Assembly (NCBI RefSeq): GCF_025602895.1
Contig: NW_026516490.1
Span: forward strand, 1-31,243
From: Polychytrium aggregatum
Lineage: Eukaryota; Chytridiomycota; Chytridiomycetes; Polychytriales
Direction of reading: 5' to 3'
Length of the DNA stretch: 31,243 nucleotides
In this document: positions 1-10,600 of the stretch, in pieces
Layout: each line of letters begins with the position of its first letter
Position numbering within the stretch: position 1 is the stretch's first letter
Translations under genes and position numbers: made by a program
Notes under the pieces: generated by a model
The model's input: only the letters and a program-made list of their open reading frames with translations
Told to the model about the DNA's origin: nothing
Databases searched by the model: none

Positions 1-376
1 TAATATCGTTCAAAATACATGGTGATGAAAGACATAGTGGCCAAAGACGTACTGACAAAAGACATAGCGACGGAAGACACGAGTGGCATGTATCAACTAG
101 ATTCTGGTTACAACGCGGCAAGTATAACTTACAATGTCTGCCTTTTTTTCCGATCCATTTTGGGGGGGTTTCTTTGTCATTACTATACCGTCGGCTTTAC
201 TACGGTCACTGGTAAAGGTTTATTGGCATAAATTCAATACGTATCAATATTTTTGCCAGTGTAGTGCGCGGGATCGTATACCTGAAGCGCTGATCAGCTA
301 CCTGCTTCTGAGCCGGCGCAAGTCAGGCTAAGCTAAGGCTACTATTCCGTGACTAATCTATATCTAAGTGCTGGTG

Positions 377-640
377 TCAGAAATACTTTCGCCTGACGGT
401 GCCAGTTACATACCGAATATAGCTAGAGAGATGATCAAAGAGCCTGATAAATGGCGGAAGGAATGTGGAGAAGGGTAGAACGTGAGGAAAGTAAAAAAAG
501 CGAGTGGGGCGTTCTCCCCCTCCCCGCGTTCGCGTCTTATGGTGTTCGTGGTCCTGGTTCACTTCGAGGTCAAGCACAAGCAAGCCCAAAATGGCGCCAA
601 TGAATAAAAAGATGAGGTAAGTCTGATGATTTCGATCCAT
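377..640 (-). other. Doubtful small ORF in left repeat arm (copy of 17914-18177)
   Basis: An ATG-started frame of about 87 residues with one hydrophobic stretch (TYLIFLFIGAILGLLVL) that could span a membrane, followed by a basic, Arg/His-rich part. It is identical to the frame in the other arm. There is no recognised family. Because the two copies are identical by recent duplication or conversion, their identity is not evidence of coding selection. A non-coding origin is equally likely. Confidence 0.2.
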
Positions 641-844
641 TTCTGGCCACTCGGGTTCTTTTGCGCTCAGATTCTGGATCCGCCGATCATGCTGGGTACG
701 TAATCGCCAGATAAAGCGAGCGCGCACAGCTCAAATGCCCACGTATTTAAGCTAATCCAGTGCCGCCGAAACTGAATACCTATGTGGTTGTACAATAAGG
801 CAGCCGATTATTGATCTATTCGGGGTGTAGGCGTGTCGGCGTGT

Positions 845-849
845 CGCTG
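845..849. repeat. Target site duplication CGCTG (left copy)
   Basis: CGCTG directly precedes the left LTR and recurs directly after the right LTR at 6925-6929. The uninterrupted repeat arm at 17704-17710 has this sequence only once, which proves the duplication arose on insertion. Five bp is the usual length for Ty3-type integrases. Confidence 0.95.
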
Positions 850-1268
850 TGTAAGGAGTGAACAAGCGCAAGGACGAAGACCAAGTGCTTGGTATGAGCT
901 TTATTAGCTTTTAGCCCCGAACACCAAAGAACAAGTTTTGTTCGAACTGGTGTTCAACATAGGCTCAGACATGCAGGGCTATTTATAGACCGGGAGAAGG
1001 TCGAGGGGCAAAAGTGGGCGAGAAGGGTGGAGCATCACAGAGAAGCGAGAAGGGGGTGCGAGAGTGGCTGGTGTGCAAGCGAGAGAGGCTTGGCACAGCC
1101 CGGGGACATGTGCCGAGCGGTGGGGGAGGCAGGAAACCAGTAGACGCGGGTGGCAACGGCGCGTGCTCATGCATGGGGGCAAACAAACACGTGGGGACTC
1201 ATGATTGGTGCGGAGGGCGAGAGCATGCGGGACAATCTCATTGGTCCGTTGTGATGCTGGTCATCACA
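850..1268 (-). repeat. 3' LTR
   Basis: 419 bp, identical by eye to 6506-6924. In element sense it starts TGTGATGACC and ends CTCCTTACA. It carries the same TATA-like CTATAAATAG, R-start AGTTCGAACAAA (937-948) and AATAAA (900-905) as the 5' LTR. In this copy the AATAAA should serve to end the transcript. Confidence 0.95.
900..905 (-). terminator. AATAAA polyadenylation signal in the 3' LTR
   Basis: The plus strand reads TTTATT, so the element sense is GCTAATAAAGC. It lies about 43 nt after the predicted R start at 948, so R would contain the signal and cleavage would follow it before the LTR end. This matches the usual arrangement where the 3' LTR supplies the 3' end of the RNA. Confidence 0.65.
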
Positions 1269-1281
1269 CTATCTCCTCCTT
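1269..1281 (-). other. Polypurine tract (plus-strand primer)
   Basis: In element sense the 13 nt directly before the 3' LTR read AAGGAGGAGATAG, purine-rich with a single T. This is where plus-strand DNA synthesis is primed in LTR elements. The last three bases (TAG) are also the pol stop codon, so the coding region runs right up to the LTR. Confidence 0.75.
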
Positions 1282-4200
1282 AAACTACGGCGTGTTCCAT
1301 CTTGAGTTCTCCTGGGGCCAGGCTTGTCTGGGTAGCGTCGGTGGTACTCCGCGGCCACCGTTGGGGCAAAGACAATGTCGGCGGGCTCCCAACTTCGATC
1401 GGTGACCGGGTAGCCTTTCCAATCGATGAGATAGTGCAGCTTTCCGCGCACGAACTTGGAGTCTAAGATCTCTTCGACCTCCCACTCCAAGTTCCCATCG
1501 ATGACCACCGCAGGGGGCGGCGCTTGCACCCGACCCGGAAGCGAGTTCTTCTTGTAGGGCTCAAGAAGAGACACATGGAACACCGGGTGCACCTTTATGT
1601 CCTTTGGCAAGTCCAGGCGGAAAGCCAATGTCCCGACGGCCTCGAGGATGGTGAATGGTCCAATCCTCTGGTAATCCAGCTTCTTGCTTGGGCGAGTGGT
1701 GCTGATGTTACGAGTCAGCACCCAGACTTGATCGCCCGGACGCAAGTCGGGAGCCTGGGACCTCCGGAGATCTGAGAAGTGCTTGTAGTCAGACTTTGCC
1801 TTCTCAAGATTCTCCTTCAACAGTGCCAGGTTCCGCTGGAGATGTTCAACCCTCTCCGTGGCAGAGGGAACATCAGGGCCGCCAGCGACAACGGGGACTT
1901 CGAACCTTGGGTGGAACCCATAGGTTGCCAAGAATGGCGAGGCATGTGTTGACGAGTTCTCGAGGTTATTGTAAGAGAACTCGGCCAACGGCAGCAGCTC
2001 GGCCCAGTCATCTTGCTGATACGACGTGTAACAGCGCAGGTATTGGTTGATGACCTGGTTGACCCTCTCAGTCTGTCCATCGGTCTGGGGATGGAAGGCC
2101 GTGGACAGACTGGTTTGGATCCCGAGCTGCGTGCAGAGTGCCTTCCAGAACCGAGAGGTGAACTGACTTCCTCGGTCTGAAACCACTGTGTCGGGGAGGC
2201 CATGGAGACGAAAGACATTGTCGAGGAACAGTGACGCAGTCTCCTCCGCCGACGGCAGTGAACGCCAGGACATAAAGTGTGCCATCTTTGTGAGGCTGCA
2301 TACCACCACAAAGATGCAGGTGTGACCCTTGGACTTTGGCAGATCAGTGATAAAGTCCATGGTCAGTGTCCCCCAGGGTCGATCGGCTGTCTGGAGTGGC
2401 AACAGGAACCCAAACGGCTTGTGTCGCGGAGCTTTCGAGCGTGCACAGGTGTCGCACGTCGAGACGTACTCTTTGACATCTTTCCGATAGGTTTGCCACC
2501 AAAACTGTCGCGATACCAGAGCCAGAGTCCGTCGGATGCCTGGATGACCCACAGCGACTGGGTCATGGCACGACTTGAGCGCCGGAACTCGGCACGACTC
2601 TGGGACCACAATCCTGTTCTGGAAGGTGAGGTACTGGCCATTCCAGACGAACTTCGGGTCACGACGGTATTTGTCTAGACCGGGATCCCGAGCCTGCTCT
2701 TCGGCTATGAGCTGCAGCAAATCCACAGGGTCACTGCGACTTGCAACCGAAGAGCGGGCGTCTCTGCTTCGGAGCACGCGTATCACCGCGGCAGGATCGA
2801 GAAGCAGAGGCGGATCCCTCGACACGGAGGCCGACGAAGGGATGTAGTCCGAGCGACGAGACAGGGCATCGGCCTTGCCGTTCCTCGCACCAGGACGGTA
2901 CTGGATGCGGATGTCGAACCGAGACAAGAACTGGGACCACCGTGCATGACGCTGGTTTAGGATGCGAGCCGTTGCCAGGTACTCCAAGTTCTTGTGATCG
3001 GTCAGAACGGCAACGGGATGCTGGGCGCCTTCGAGGTAGTGTCGCCACGCCTCGAAAGCCTCCTTGATCGCCAACAGCTCTTTCTCGTATATGCTGTAGT
3101 TACGTTCAGCATTCGAGAGTGTCCGCGAATGGAACGAGCAAGGATGAAGGCGATCATCAGCACCCCGCTGGGAGAGCACGCATCCAAGCGCAAAGTCCGA
3201 CGCATCTGACTCTACGACGAACGGCTTGGATGGGTCCGGATGCACCAGAACGGGCTCCGAAACGAAGGCATCCTTCAAGGATCTGAATGCTTTATCGGCT
3301 TCGCGGGACCACTGGAAGCCATGCGTCTTCCGGAAGAGCCGAGTCATGGGCCCCGCGATCTTTGCGTATCCATCGATGAAGCGTCGATAGAAGTTCGCAA
3401 ACCCGACAAAGGATCGAAGATCCGAGATGTTGCGCGGTATGGGCCAATCCAAGATCGCAGAGAGCTTGGATCGCTCCATACCGATGCCCTCGGGCGAGAC
3501 CATGAAACCAAGGAACGAGACCGAGGTTTTGGAGAACTCGCACTTCTCCAGCTTGCAATACAGCTTTGCAGCTCGGAGCTTCGAGAGGACCTGCTTGACG
3601 TGCTCTACATGCTGCGACGGATCAGCACTGTAGATCAAGATATCGTCAAGATACGCAATTGCGAACTGGTCCAACTCGGTGCGCAGGACGTCGTTGATGA
3701 AGTGCTGGAACGTCGCTGGCGCGTTGGTGAGCCCAAAGGGCATCACCAAGTACTCGAAGTGCCCATATCGAGTACGGAAAGCTGTCTTCCACTCGTCCCC
3801 GGAGCGGATGCGCAGCAGATTGTAGGCTCCACGAAGGTCCAGCTTAGTGAACACCTTCGCGCCTCGAAGTCGGTCCAGCAGCTCGCCGATCAGCGGTAAA
3901 GGGTAACGGTTCTTTACCGTGATACCGTTCAGTGCGCGGTAGTCAACGCAAAGACGAAGTGAGCCGTCCTTCTTCTTGACGAAGAGGATTGGTGAGCCTG
4001 CTGGGGACGACGAAGGACGAACGAATCCCTTGGCAAGATTCTCGTCGAGATAGTCACGCAGAGCGTGAAGTTCGGGCTCGGACAGTGAGTACAGAGGCCC
4101 GAACTTTGGCGACTTGCCCGGCTCCAAGTCAATGGGGCAGTCATAAGGGCGATGCGGAGGCAAGGAGTCAGCTTCCTGTTTAGAGAAAACAGACAGGAAG

Positions 4201-5368
4201 TCCTTGTACTCCGCAGGCACTTCGACAGTCGCAGTGCTCGGCTCGTCAGTGGGCAGGACATGGACCTGAAAGATGGTCAGGGGTTGCGTTCCATGCCTGC
4301 ATGCATCCAAAGACTCGCGCATCGAGCGGTAATCAATGCTGCAGACGCGGAGAGGAGCGTCCGAGCTGAGAGGAGGGGCGTGGACAAGGTCAGAATAATG
4401 TTCGACGGTTACTTTATTCTGAACAATGTCCGAAGAACAAACAACAGGAGGAGGTACATCAAGGAGGGAAAGAGAACTGACAACAGAAGAAGGGGTTTGG
4501 GAAGAGCGAAGGGGTTCGGGAGGAACAAGACAAGAAGGGGAAGACGAAGGTGGGAGCGTAGGAGAGGAGCTTAGATCAATCAAAGGAGTGGAATCATCAA
4601 GAAGGGGAGTGACATTGGAGGAAGTGGAGCAAGACGAAAGAGAAGTAGTGCATGGAGAGGGGTCGGAATCAACAGAAGGAGGGAGACAAAGAAGACCGCG
4701 AGACCAGACAATCTTGGGCTCGGCGGTGCGCAACCAAGGAAAGCCAAGGATAAGTGGTTGATGTGGAGACCTGATCACATCGAACCGAAGGCGTTGCGAG
4801 ACGTCCCCGAGAATCACCTCGAGTGGAGCAGTCTCGCGGAGGATGGGGCCAGACGACAGCGGCTTACCATCCACGCCTTCCACTGCCAAGGGCGAAGCCT
4901 TGGAGCAGGTGGGGACAGAGTGTCGAGCAACAAAGTCCTCGTCGATAAAGTTGCCAGAGGCACCAGAATCGACAAGTCCTTCGCACGACAGAGAATCACC
5001 AGAAGGAAGACGAACAGCGACGGGAACAACCAACGAGCAACGACGAACAGACGAAACACAAGACTTTGGTTCGGTACCAGCTTCGGCACCAGGGTTGCGG
5101 CTAGCACAGACAGTTAACTTTGCCGAGGGTTGGCAGGACAGCTCAGGTATTTGCACCTGTGGATGAGGTGCAGTTCCCAGTGACACCAGAGGTGCCACGG
5201 GTACTATGCCAGAGCTGAGAGTGTCCGCCGGTCCAGAGGCAAGGCGAAGCTGTCCGCACATCACTGCTTCCCCAGTACTTACCAAAGGCACCTTACCAAT
5301 GTCTTCACTTTCGGAAGGCGGTGGGCACGGCTCCGGTTCAAGGCCTTCACTTAGAACCGGGCCTGGTC
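1269..5368 (-). CDS. pol: Pol polyprotein (PR-RT-RH-IN-chromodomain), made by -1 frameshift from gag
   Basis: The frame is open from the frameshift site in gag to the stop at the LTR border, about 1,366 residues. The frame has no clear ATG of its own at the front; numbering here counts from the GTG at 5291. Visible parts in order are: aspartic protease DSGASGNF (about 108-115); reverse transcriptase with VKKKDGS, LDLRGAY and the catalytic YLDD (about 547-550); RNase H with ESDAS, TDHK and ADALSR; integrase zinc finger H-H-C-C (C946, C949); DDE core with MDF (D979), SDRG (D1039) and E1075; GPF/LRPGDQVW module; and a C-terminal chromodomain (about 1269-1320) with W residues in EWEVE, DWKGY and SWEP. 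The chromodomain would direct integration to marked chromatin. All catalytic residues are intact. Confidence 0.96.
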
Positions 5369-5375
5369 GTTTCCC
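5314..5375 (-). promoter_or_regulatory. Programmed -1 frameshift site: GGGAAAC heptamer plus predicted pseudoknot
   Basis: In element sense the gag frame reads ..TCG GGA AAC GAC.., giving the slippery heptamer G GGA AAC at 5375-5369. Pol is in the -1 frame. After an 8-nt spacer comes stem 1, CCGGTTC (5360-5354) with GAACCGG (5339-5333), 7 bp. GAAGGC in its loop (5348-5343) can pair with downstream GCCTTC (5319-5314), 6 bp, making an H-type pseudoknot. The gag stop TAA (5353-5351) lies in the loop. Spacer and stem lengths are those of known -1 sites. Pairing was found by eye, without energy calculation. Confidence 0.85.
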
Positions 5376-6328
5376 GAACTGAAGTCTTGCACTTCTCCAT
5401 CTTCGTAAACGATGGTGCGGATGATCCTCGGGCCGGGAGGTCCAGGGGGCGGTCCGGTAGCTCTGGTAGATCCAAACTTGACGGGGCAGTTTCGTACCAA
5501 GTGGCCCTTCTTGCCACAGTACAGGCAGAGTCCAAAGCGGCGGCGGCGTTGTTTCTCCTCGGCGGTCAGGGGTCCAGAGACGGCAGAGTCCACTTGCATG
5601 GGCTCGGAAACAATGTAGGAGGGGTGCGGCGGAGCGAGGACGGGCGCGGGAGCGATGGCGGGAACGGCAGCGGAGGCGGAACCAAAGGCGAACTGGGAAG
5701 ACCGGTAGCGGGCAGGCGTGCTTCGGCGCTCTTGACGGCGCTCGCGGATTCGTGCATCGAGCTCGTTACAAAGCTCGATGTACTCCTCCAGATCTCGTGG
5801 CAGAGGGCGAACTCGCGAAAGTTCGTCTCTGACATCATCCGACAAGCCAAGTCGGAAGAACGAGATCTTTGCACCGTCGTTCCAAGTCGTATCGGCGGCA
5901 ATACGAAGGAACTCGGATGCATAGACTGCGCACGGGCGGTTGCCCTGAGACAGTGTGGTGATCACTGACTCGGCAGTCCTGGCCCGATCAGGGTCGTCAA
6001 ACACTTTGGAAAAGCGTTCTAGGAAATCGCCAAAAGAGTTGAGTCGGGGATCACCCATCTCAAGCATCGGAGTCGCCCACTGGAGAGCCGGTCCAGTGAG
6101 CAGACTAATGACGAATCCGACCTTAATCGGGTCAGCAGGGAACCGGTGGGGCTGCATTCGTATATACAGTTTGCACTGATTTACGAATGCCCGGAACCCT
6201 TGCCGGTTACCGTCGTAACGGTCCGGCATCTGCACGCTGTACCCAGCGGCAGGAGCATCGCGAGCTGTCCGGAGCTCGGCGAGCTCGGCCTCCAAGGCAC
6301 GGAGGCGGTCCACGAGGGCAGGATCCAT
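5351..6328 (-). CDS. gag: Gag (capsid/nucleocapsid) of the Ty3 element
   Basis: 325 residues from the first ATG (6328). The open frame upstream of it lacks an ATG and runs into a T-rich, CCCAGT-repeated leader. The N-terminus has a short heptad-like helix (LVDRLRALEAELAEL). The capsid region contains FRAFVNQCKLYI and ALQWATPML, typical of the Ty3 gag/retrotransposon gag domain. The C-terminal nucleocapsid has a basic stretch and a CCHC zinc knuckle CLYCGKKGHLVRNC. It forms the particle and binds the RNA. The last codons carry the frameshift signal that makes Gag-Pol. Confidence 0.95.
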   Translation of the reverse strand: MDPALVDRLRALEAELAELRTARDAPAAGYSVQMPDRYDGNRQGFRAFVNQCKLYIRMQPHRFPADPIKVGFVISLLTGPALQWATPMLEMGDPRLNSFGDFLERFSKVFDDPDRARTAESVITTLSQGNRPCAVYASEFLRIAADTTWNDGAKISFFRLGLSDDVRDELSRVRPLPRDLEEYIELCNELDARIRERRQERRSTPARYRSSQFAFGSASAAVPAIAPAPVLAPPHPSYIVSEPMQVDSAVSGPLTAEEKQRRRRFGLCLYCGKKGHLVRNCPVKFGSTRATGPPPGPPGPRIIRTIVYEDGEVQDFSSGNDQARF

Positions 6329-6492
6329 GGCGGGACTGGGACTGGGACTGGGAAAAAAAAAAAAAGCGAGGAGGTTCAAGAACAGGAGAGCGAAGAGGGC
6401 TCAGACACAAGTGTGCTTGAGGTTCGGACAGGACTAGGAAAGGGGCGGGGCTAGGAGCGGAAGATACCAAGCAGGTGGTATCAGTAGAAGAG

Positions 6493-6504
6493 AGTTCGAA
6501 CAAA
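6493..6504 (-). other. Primer binding site, self-priming (Tf1 type)
   Basis: In element sense, one base after the 5' LTR, the sequence is TTTGTTCGAACT. It is the exact 12-nt complement of AGTTCGAACAAA inside the LTR (6604-6593), just where transcription should start. It does not begin with the TGG complement of a tRNA CCA end. Tf1/sushi elements prime from the folded-back 5' end of their own RNA in this way. The central 8 nt are palindromic, so only the flanking bases add specificity. The leader from 6329 to 6492 is non-coding and pyrimidine-rich near gag. Confidence 0.75.
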
Positions 6505-6505
6505 G

Positions 6506-6924
6506 TGTAAGGAGTGAACAAGCGCAAGGACGAAGACCAAGTGCTTGGTATGAGCTTTATTAGCTTTTAGCCCCGAACACCAAAGAACAAGTTTTGTTCG
6601 AACTGGTGTTCAACATAGGCTCAGACATGCAGGGCTATTTATAGACCGGGAGAAGGTCGAGGGGCAAAAGTGGGCGAGAAGGGTGGAGCATCACAGAGAA
6701 GCGAGAAGGGGGTGCGAGAGTGGCTGGTGTGCAAGCGAGAGAGGCTTGGCACAGCCCGGGGACATGTGCCGAGCGGTGGGGGAGGCAGGAAACCAGTAGA
6801 CGCGGGTGGCAACGGCGCGTGCTCATGCATGGGGGCAAACAAACACGTGGGGACTCATGATTGGTGCGGAGGGCGAGAGCATGCGGGACAATCTCATTGG
6901 TCCGTTGTGATGCTGGTCATCACA
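6506..6924 (-). repeat. 5' LTR with promoter
   Basis: 419 bp, TG..CA, identical by eye to 850-1268. Read in element sense from 6924 to 6506, it supplies U3, R and U5. The U3 end starts with a perfect 7-bp inverted repeat, TGTGATG / CATCACA, with a 5-nt loop. Confidence 0.95.
6593..6643 (-). promoter_or_regulatory. LTR core promoter: TATA box and predicted RNA start
   Basis: Element-sense TATAAATA lies at 6643-6636. The sequence AGTTCGAACAAA, complementary to the primer site, begins at 6604, 39 nt from the first T of the box. In Tf1-type elements the RNA starts at the bases that pair with the primer site, so 6604 is the predicted +1. The distance fits fungal TATA promoters. Confidence 0.6.
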
Positions 6925-6929
6925 CGCTG
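6925..6929. repeat. Target site duplication CGCTG (right copy)
   Basis: Second copy of the 5-bp duplication, directly after the right LTR. The sequence then continues GGATGACG exactly as in the empty site of the other repeat arm. Confidence 0.95.
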
Positions 6930-7204
6930 GGATGACGTTGTGTTGGGTCGCACGGCGACGTCACCCCCTCCTCGATCCGAATTTCGACCAATCGTACACA
7001 AGCAACAAGACGGAGTGACGTTGTTGATCCGTAAACGGGGGCTTACTGTAAATTGTTGGCACGGAGACAAGCTTTGATCGGGAGCTTTCAATCAGGATCA
7101 AGCTTGACGAGAGACGGTTCACGAGGGGCAAATCCGGCGAGGGCACTGGCTTGTCTCGCAAGGGAGGTGGGCATGGCGTCGATCTATACTTGCATTCCTC
7201 TGTC

Positions 7205-7260
7205 AATTGGAATTGAATTGGAATTGAATTGGAATTTGAATTGAATTGGAATTGAATTGA
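7205..7260. repeat. AATTG/GGAATTGAATT microsatellite in the left arm
   Basis: About 56 bp of GGAATTGAATT-like units. The same tract in the right arm is at 17374-17429 with the same length by eye. Such tracts change length quickly, so an unchanged tract argues for recent duplication or conversion of the arms. Confidence 0.85.
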
Positions 7261-7630
7261 GCGCCATCCAAGGAAACGAGCCAATTTCTTGATCTGGTCT
7301 GCTCAAAAGCTCGGTTCATGTCTAAAAGCCCTCTATCAACAACGCCATCAGCAGATCGATCGCCACCCCCTGGAGATCAACCCCATGTCTTCAAACGTGT
7401 CCCTCCAAGACGAACTTGTCGTCAGCGACCGACACCAACTGTAGTGGTCATCGGCCAATCGCTCGCCATAGATCACCACCCCTGGATCGCTGCCACATGC
7501 CGGGACAACAGCAACCCTCAATGGAATTCAAGTTTGATATTCATTCTCAGCAGCGATTTGGCTGATGTCCTCGTGTTTCCTCTGGCAAATGATAATTCAA
7601 TTCTATGCCTCTTCTATCTGGTTTCGTCGT

Positions 7631-10600
7631 CTAAGTTTGGCCTCTCACGGATATCCGACCATTGGTTGGCTCGCCGGTCTTCGTGTCATTGGCATGGGAT
7701 TGTCGCCTGTCGCCTGATTGACTGGTCCTCACCGCGCTGCCCTTCACGCTCTTCGGTGCTGACCCGAATGTTGATGGGTTCATAGTTGAGATTGGCTCAA
7801 CTGGCTTTCCCCATAGTTTTGATCCTAGCACAAATATTGATGCCCCCATTGTTCCCAAAATATTCATCAATGCACGAAGGGTAAATATTCCACTTGGATC
7901 CGAGAAGGAGTAGTTGAGAGGATACAGAACCACAACAACTTGCACCCAGAAGGCGATCTGCAGATTCACCAGAGGTCACAGTGAGTATGGAGGTTTACCG
8001 TGCCCTGAATGTTCCCATATTGGGCAAAGTGGGCATGGAGTTGTTTGACATGGCCTCGTCGGGTCGCCACAAACGGCGCCAACGCAAATGCAGCTGCTCA
8101 AGGCAGTGCATTCGCTCCATATCCACACAGAGTCGGTAGTTCTGGACGAACGGCAAGAGACTGCTCAAGCGGGGGTCGACTGGAGCAGGCGGCGGTTGTG
8201 CCGTTCTTACCGAGGATCTCAGGTTTTTCCCCTCGTTGTACTGCGACGGAACATTTCGAGTTGAGTGCCCGATCCAGAAGCTGGTCAGGAGGATTGCCAT
8301 GAATATAAAGAAGATCGAGATCGGGAATGGATCAAAGCTCAGCGTGGTGGAACTTTTGCAGAGCCCAGACGACTCGATGCTGTTCCCGAACGAATCGGTG
8401 TTGATGATGGTTCGGATCCACTCCAGGGGCGCCGTAAAGTTCCAAACGAGAATAATGCCCTGGTGTTGCGGTTGTCCCCGTGTGTCAAAGGCGTTGCGGG
8501 CAGGGGTTGGAAGTGTGTCGTGACGAAATCCATGGTGTCAGTTCGAGCATGCATCCAGGCGAGCATGTATCAATGTGGGTACACTCCAGCAGCATCAGCG
8601 TGTACCCTTGCAGTCCATCAAGCCCATCCACATATCCAACCACAAACCCATCGACACATCCAACCACAAACCCATCCACACGAACATTCGGGCACCCGCC
8701 CGCCAGCACATACCAACGACACCAGCATCGGAGCAGCCATCGTGAAGAAGAGTTCGTGCGGCCTGAAGCTGATGATCTCGGCCTTGGGGTTCTTGAAGAT
8801 GCGATAGATGCGCCACATCTTGATGAGCAGTGCGCCAAACATCAGCATCATCGGCAGGACAATCACATATGGCGTCGCCATGCAGGCGGCGTTGAGCGTA
8901 TTGGCGTCCTGGATGACATTGTCATCCATGCCCATCAGATAATTGCCACACAGGGCGATGCTGGCGCTGAAGCCCATCAGCACCAGAAACGTCGGCGACC
9001 CGCCCTTGATTTGGGGCTGTTCACGGTTGAGGATGATGAGGAGGGTGATGCCAAGGGTGATAACCTGGCTGAGGGCCGTGATCAAGAATATAACGATTCG
9101 TAGACCCATCGAGATCAGGTGGCGATTCTCGTAGGGAAAGACGGGGTTGAACTGGCCCATGGGCACGATGCCCTGGAAGTACGTGTTCAGCGTGTTGGTG
9201 AAGGTGAAGTTCAGGCAGTCGTTGGGACCGATGATGGTGTTGCCGTTGACCTGTGAGTCCCAAATCGGCACGACAAGGGTTGTAAGCACCACGGGGCAAG
9301 CTGACTCGTCGCTGTGGACGGTGCGGGAGCTGCAGACCTTCTATCCTGAGCAGACTGCTGGCAACAACTCATGCGACACCCCATCGTTACTCATGCGACA
9401 CTCCATTGTCACTCATCTGCACTACTGCCGCCAGCTTATCTCTGGGTGTTTGGGTCGTGCTGTATCACTTACATCATAAATGGGACCGCAGTACCGGGAG
9501 TTGTCCGGGAGCGACTTGAGGCGGGCAACTTCGGCCTGAATGGCTGCCACTTGATTGACGTCGAACCAGCCAGAGATCCCGGTGATGTAAGTAAGGCCGC
9601 TGAGCAGGCCAGAGTTGACCATGGCGGTGTCACTGAGCGGCACGCCGTCGATGTAGTTCTGAACGAATGGTCCAAAGATCGTGATCCAGTCAAAGGAAGC
9701 TGTCGCCAGAACGCGGTTGCCATAGTCGCCGCTGGGATCGGTGTTTGCGGCAGCGATGTAGGATCCATTTGAGGCTGCATAGGTCGCCGGGGGCGTGAGC
9801 GGGCGATTGGGCACAAATCAGCAAAGCTCCATTATCGTTTTGCAGGATGGTGTCACGGAACTGTGTCCATACTCACTGAAGACAGCAACAGGAATGACCG
9901 TGTCGGTCTGGTATCCAAGGACCTTGACGCCGTCGGCCAGGAACTGCTGCGAGACTAGATGTAAGGCGTGTGTGAGCTAAGTGCATCGCAAATGAGTGGC
10001 CGAAGGATTGCGTGCCCACCTTGGGTTTCGGCAAATGGATAGTAGAATGTGCCGATGCTTCGGGTGATCATTTTCGCTCCAGGAATGGCCTTCTGCAGAC
10101 CCAAGAGAAACATATTGGCGTGGATCATCGTTCTTGGGACCTCCATTGGAAGTAGATACCCAATTGGGATGTTGCCATTTGCGAAGCTGACGTCCGACCG
10201 GCTCTTGGCAAACAGACCAGCAGCGTATCCAGTCAAGTACTTTGCTTCCTCCTGGCGCAAGGAGTACCAGCGCGTGTTGGCCGGGATGGGGTTGATGTTG
10301 GAGGTCGTCCAGGTGAGAACCTTGAGGCTGGGAAAGTTCTGGGTCAAGGTCACGGTGAGATTGAGCTGCTGGGAAATGGTCACTCCCAGGATGGCAATGT
10401 CGATGGAGTTTTGTTGGATAGTGTCGTGAATGAGCTGGTAGTTGGTGTTGAAGCCAATGTTGAAGAGCGTGTAGATGGATATAGAGCTTCCGAACTGAAT
10501 CTTGAGGTTATTGAGTCCAACGTTGAGCGAGTGTCCGAAACCAGAGTCTGCGAGGTGCAGCATGGCAGTTCGCTCGGGTTAGTGTCGTAGCCGGACCGCG

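Larger units (their letters stand above)
1..849. repeat. Long inverted repeat, left arm, outer part
   Basis: Positions 1-849 are the reverse complement of 17706-18553; pairs sum to 18554. Every stretch compared matches exactly. The repeat continues past the window's left edge, so its full length is unknown. The left arm is interrupted at 849/850 by the retrotransposon and resumes at 6930. No recognised protein family is encoded; two short reading frames (19-231 plus, 377-640 minus) are duplicated in the other arm. It could be a dispersed repeat present twice in opposite orientation or an inverted segmental duplication. Confidence 0.9.
850..6924 (-). mobile_element. Intact Ty3-type LTR retrotransposon (chromovirus, Tf1/sushi-like)
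   Basis: A complete element of 6,075 bp read on the minus strand. It has 419-bp LTRs with TG..CA ends, a 5-bp target duplication, a primer site beside the 5' LTR, a polypurine tract beside the 3' LTR, gag with one zinc knuckle, and pol in the order protease, reverse transcriptase, RNase H, integrase, chromodomain. That gene order and the chromodomain place it in the Ty3 chromoviruses. The two LTRs look identical base for base, so insertion is recent. No stop or frame break is seen in gag or pol other than the gag/pol frameshift. Confidence 0.97.
6925..7525. repeat. Long inverted repeat, left arm, inner part
   Basis: 6930-7525 is the reverse complement of 17109-17704 (pairs sum to 24634). Identity stops at 7525/17109: after ATGGA the left side continues ATTCAAG and the right side CTGTCGG. 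With the retrotransposon and one duplication copy removed, the left arm in this window is 1,445 bp. No gene is recognised in it. Confidence 0.9.

Noticed and set aside
1014..1283. Open frames within the LTRs on both strands (for example 979-1186 and 1014-1283)
   Set aside because: They recur in both LTRs, lie in regulatory sequence and have no domain.
4152..4761. Plus-strand open frames opposite pol
   Set aside because: Shadow frames of the GC-rich pol gene; basic/acidic composition follows from the antisense of Ser/Pro-rich linker codons.
6477..6485. TGGTATCAG, which resembles the initiator-Met tRNA primer site of copia-type elements
   Set aside because: It is on the plus strand, while the element is read on the minus strand, and it does not abut the LTR; the self-priming match fits better.
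6493..6505. GTTCGAAC read as a tRNA T-loop (possible tRNA gene or tRNA primer)
   Set aside because: No acceptor, D or anticodon arms around it; the motif is a palindrome explained by the primer site/R complementarity.
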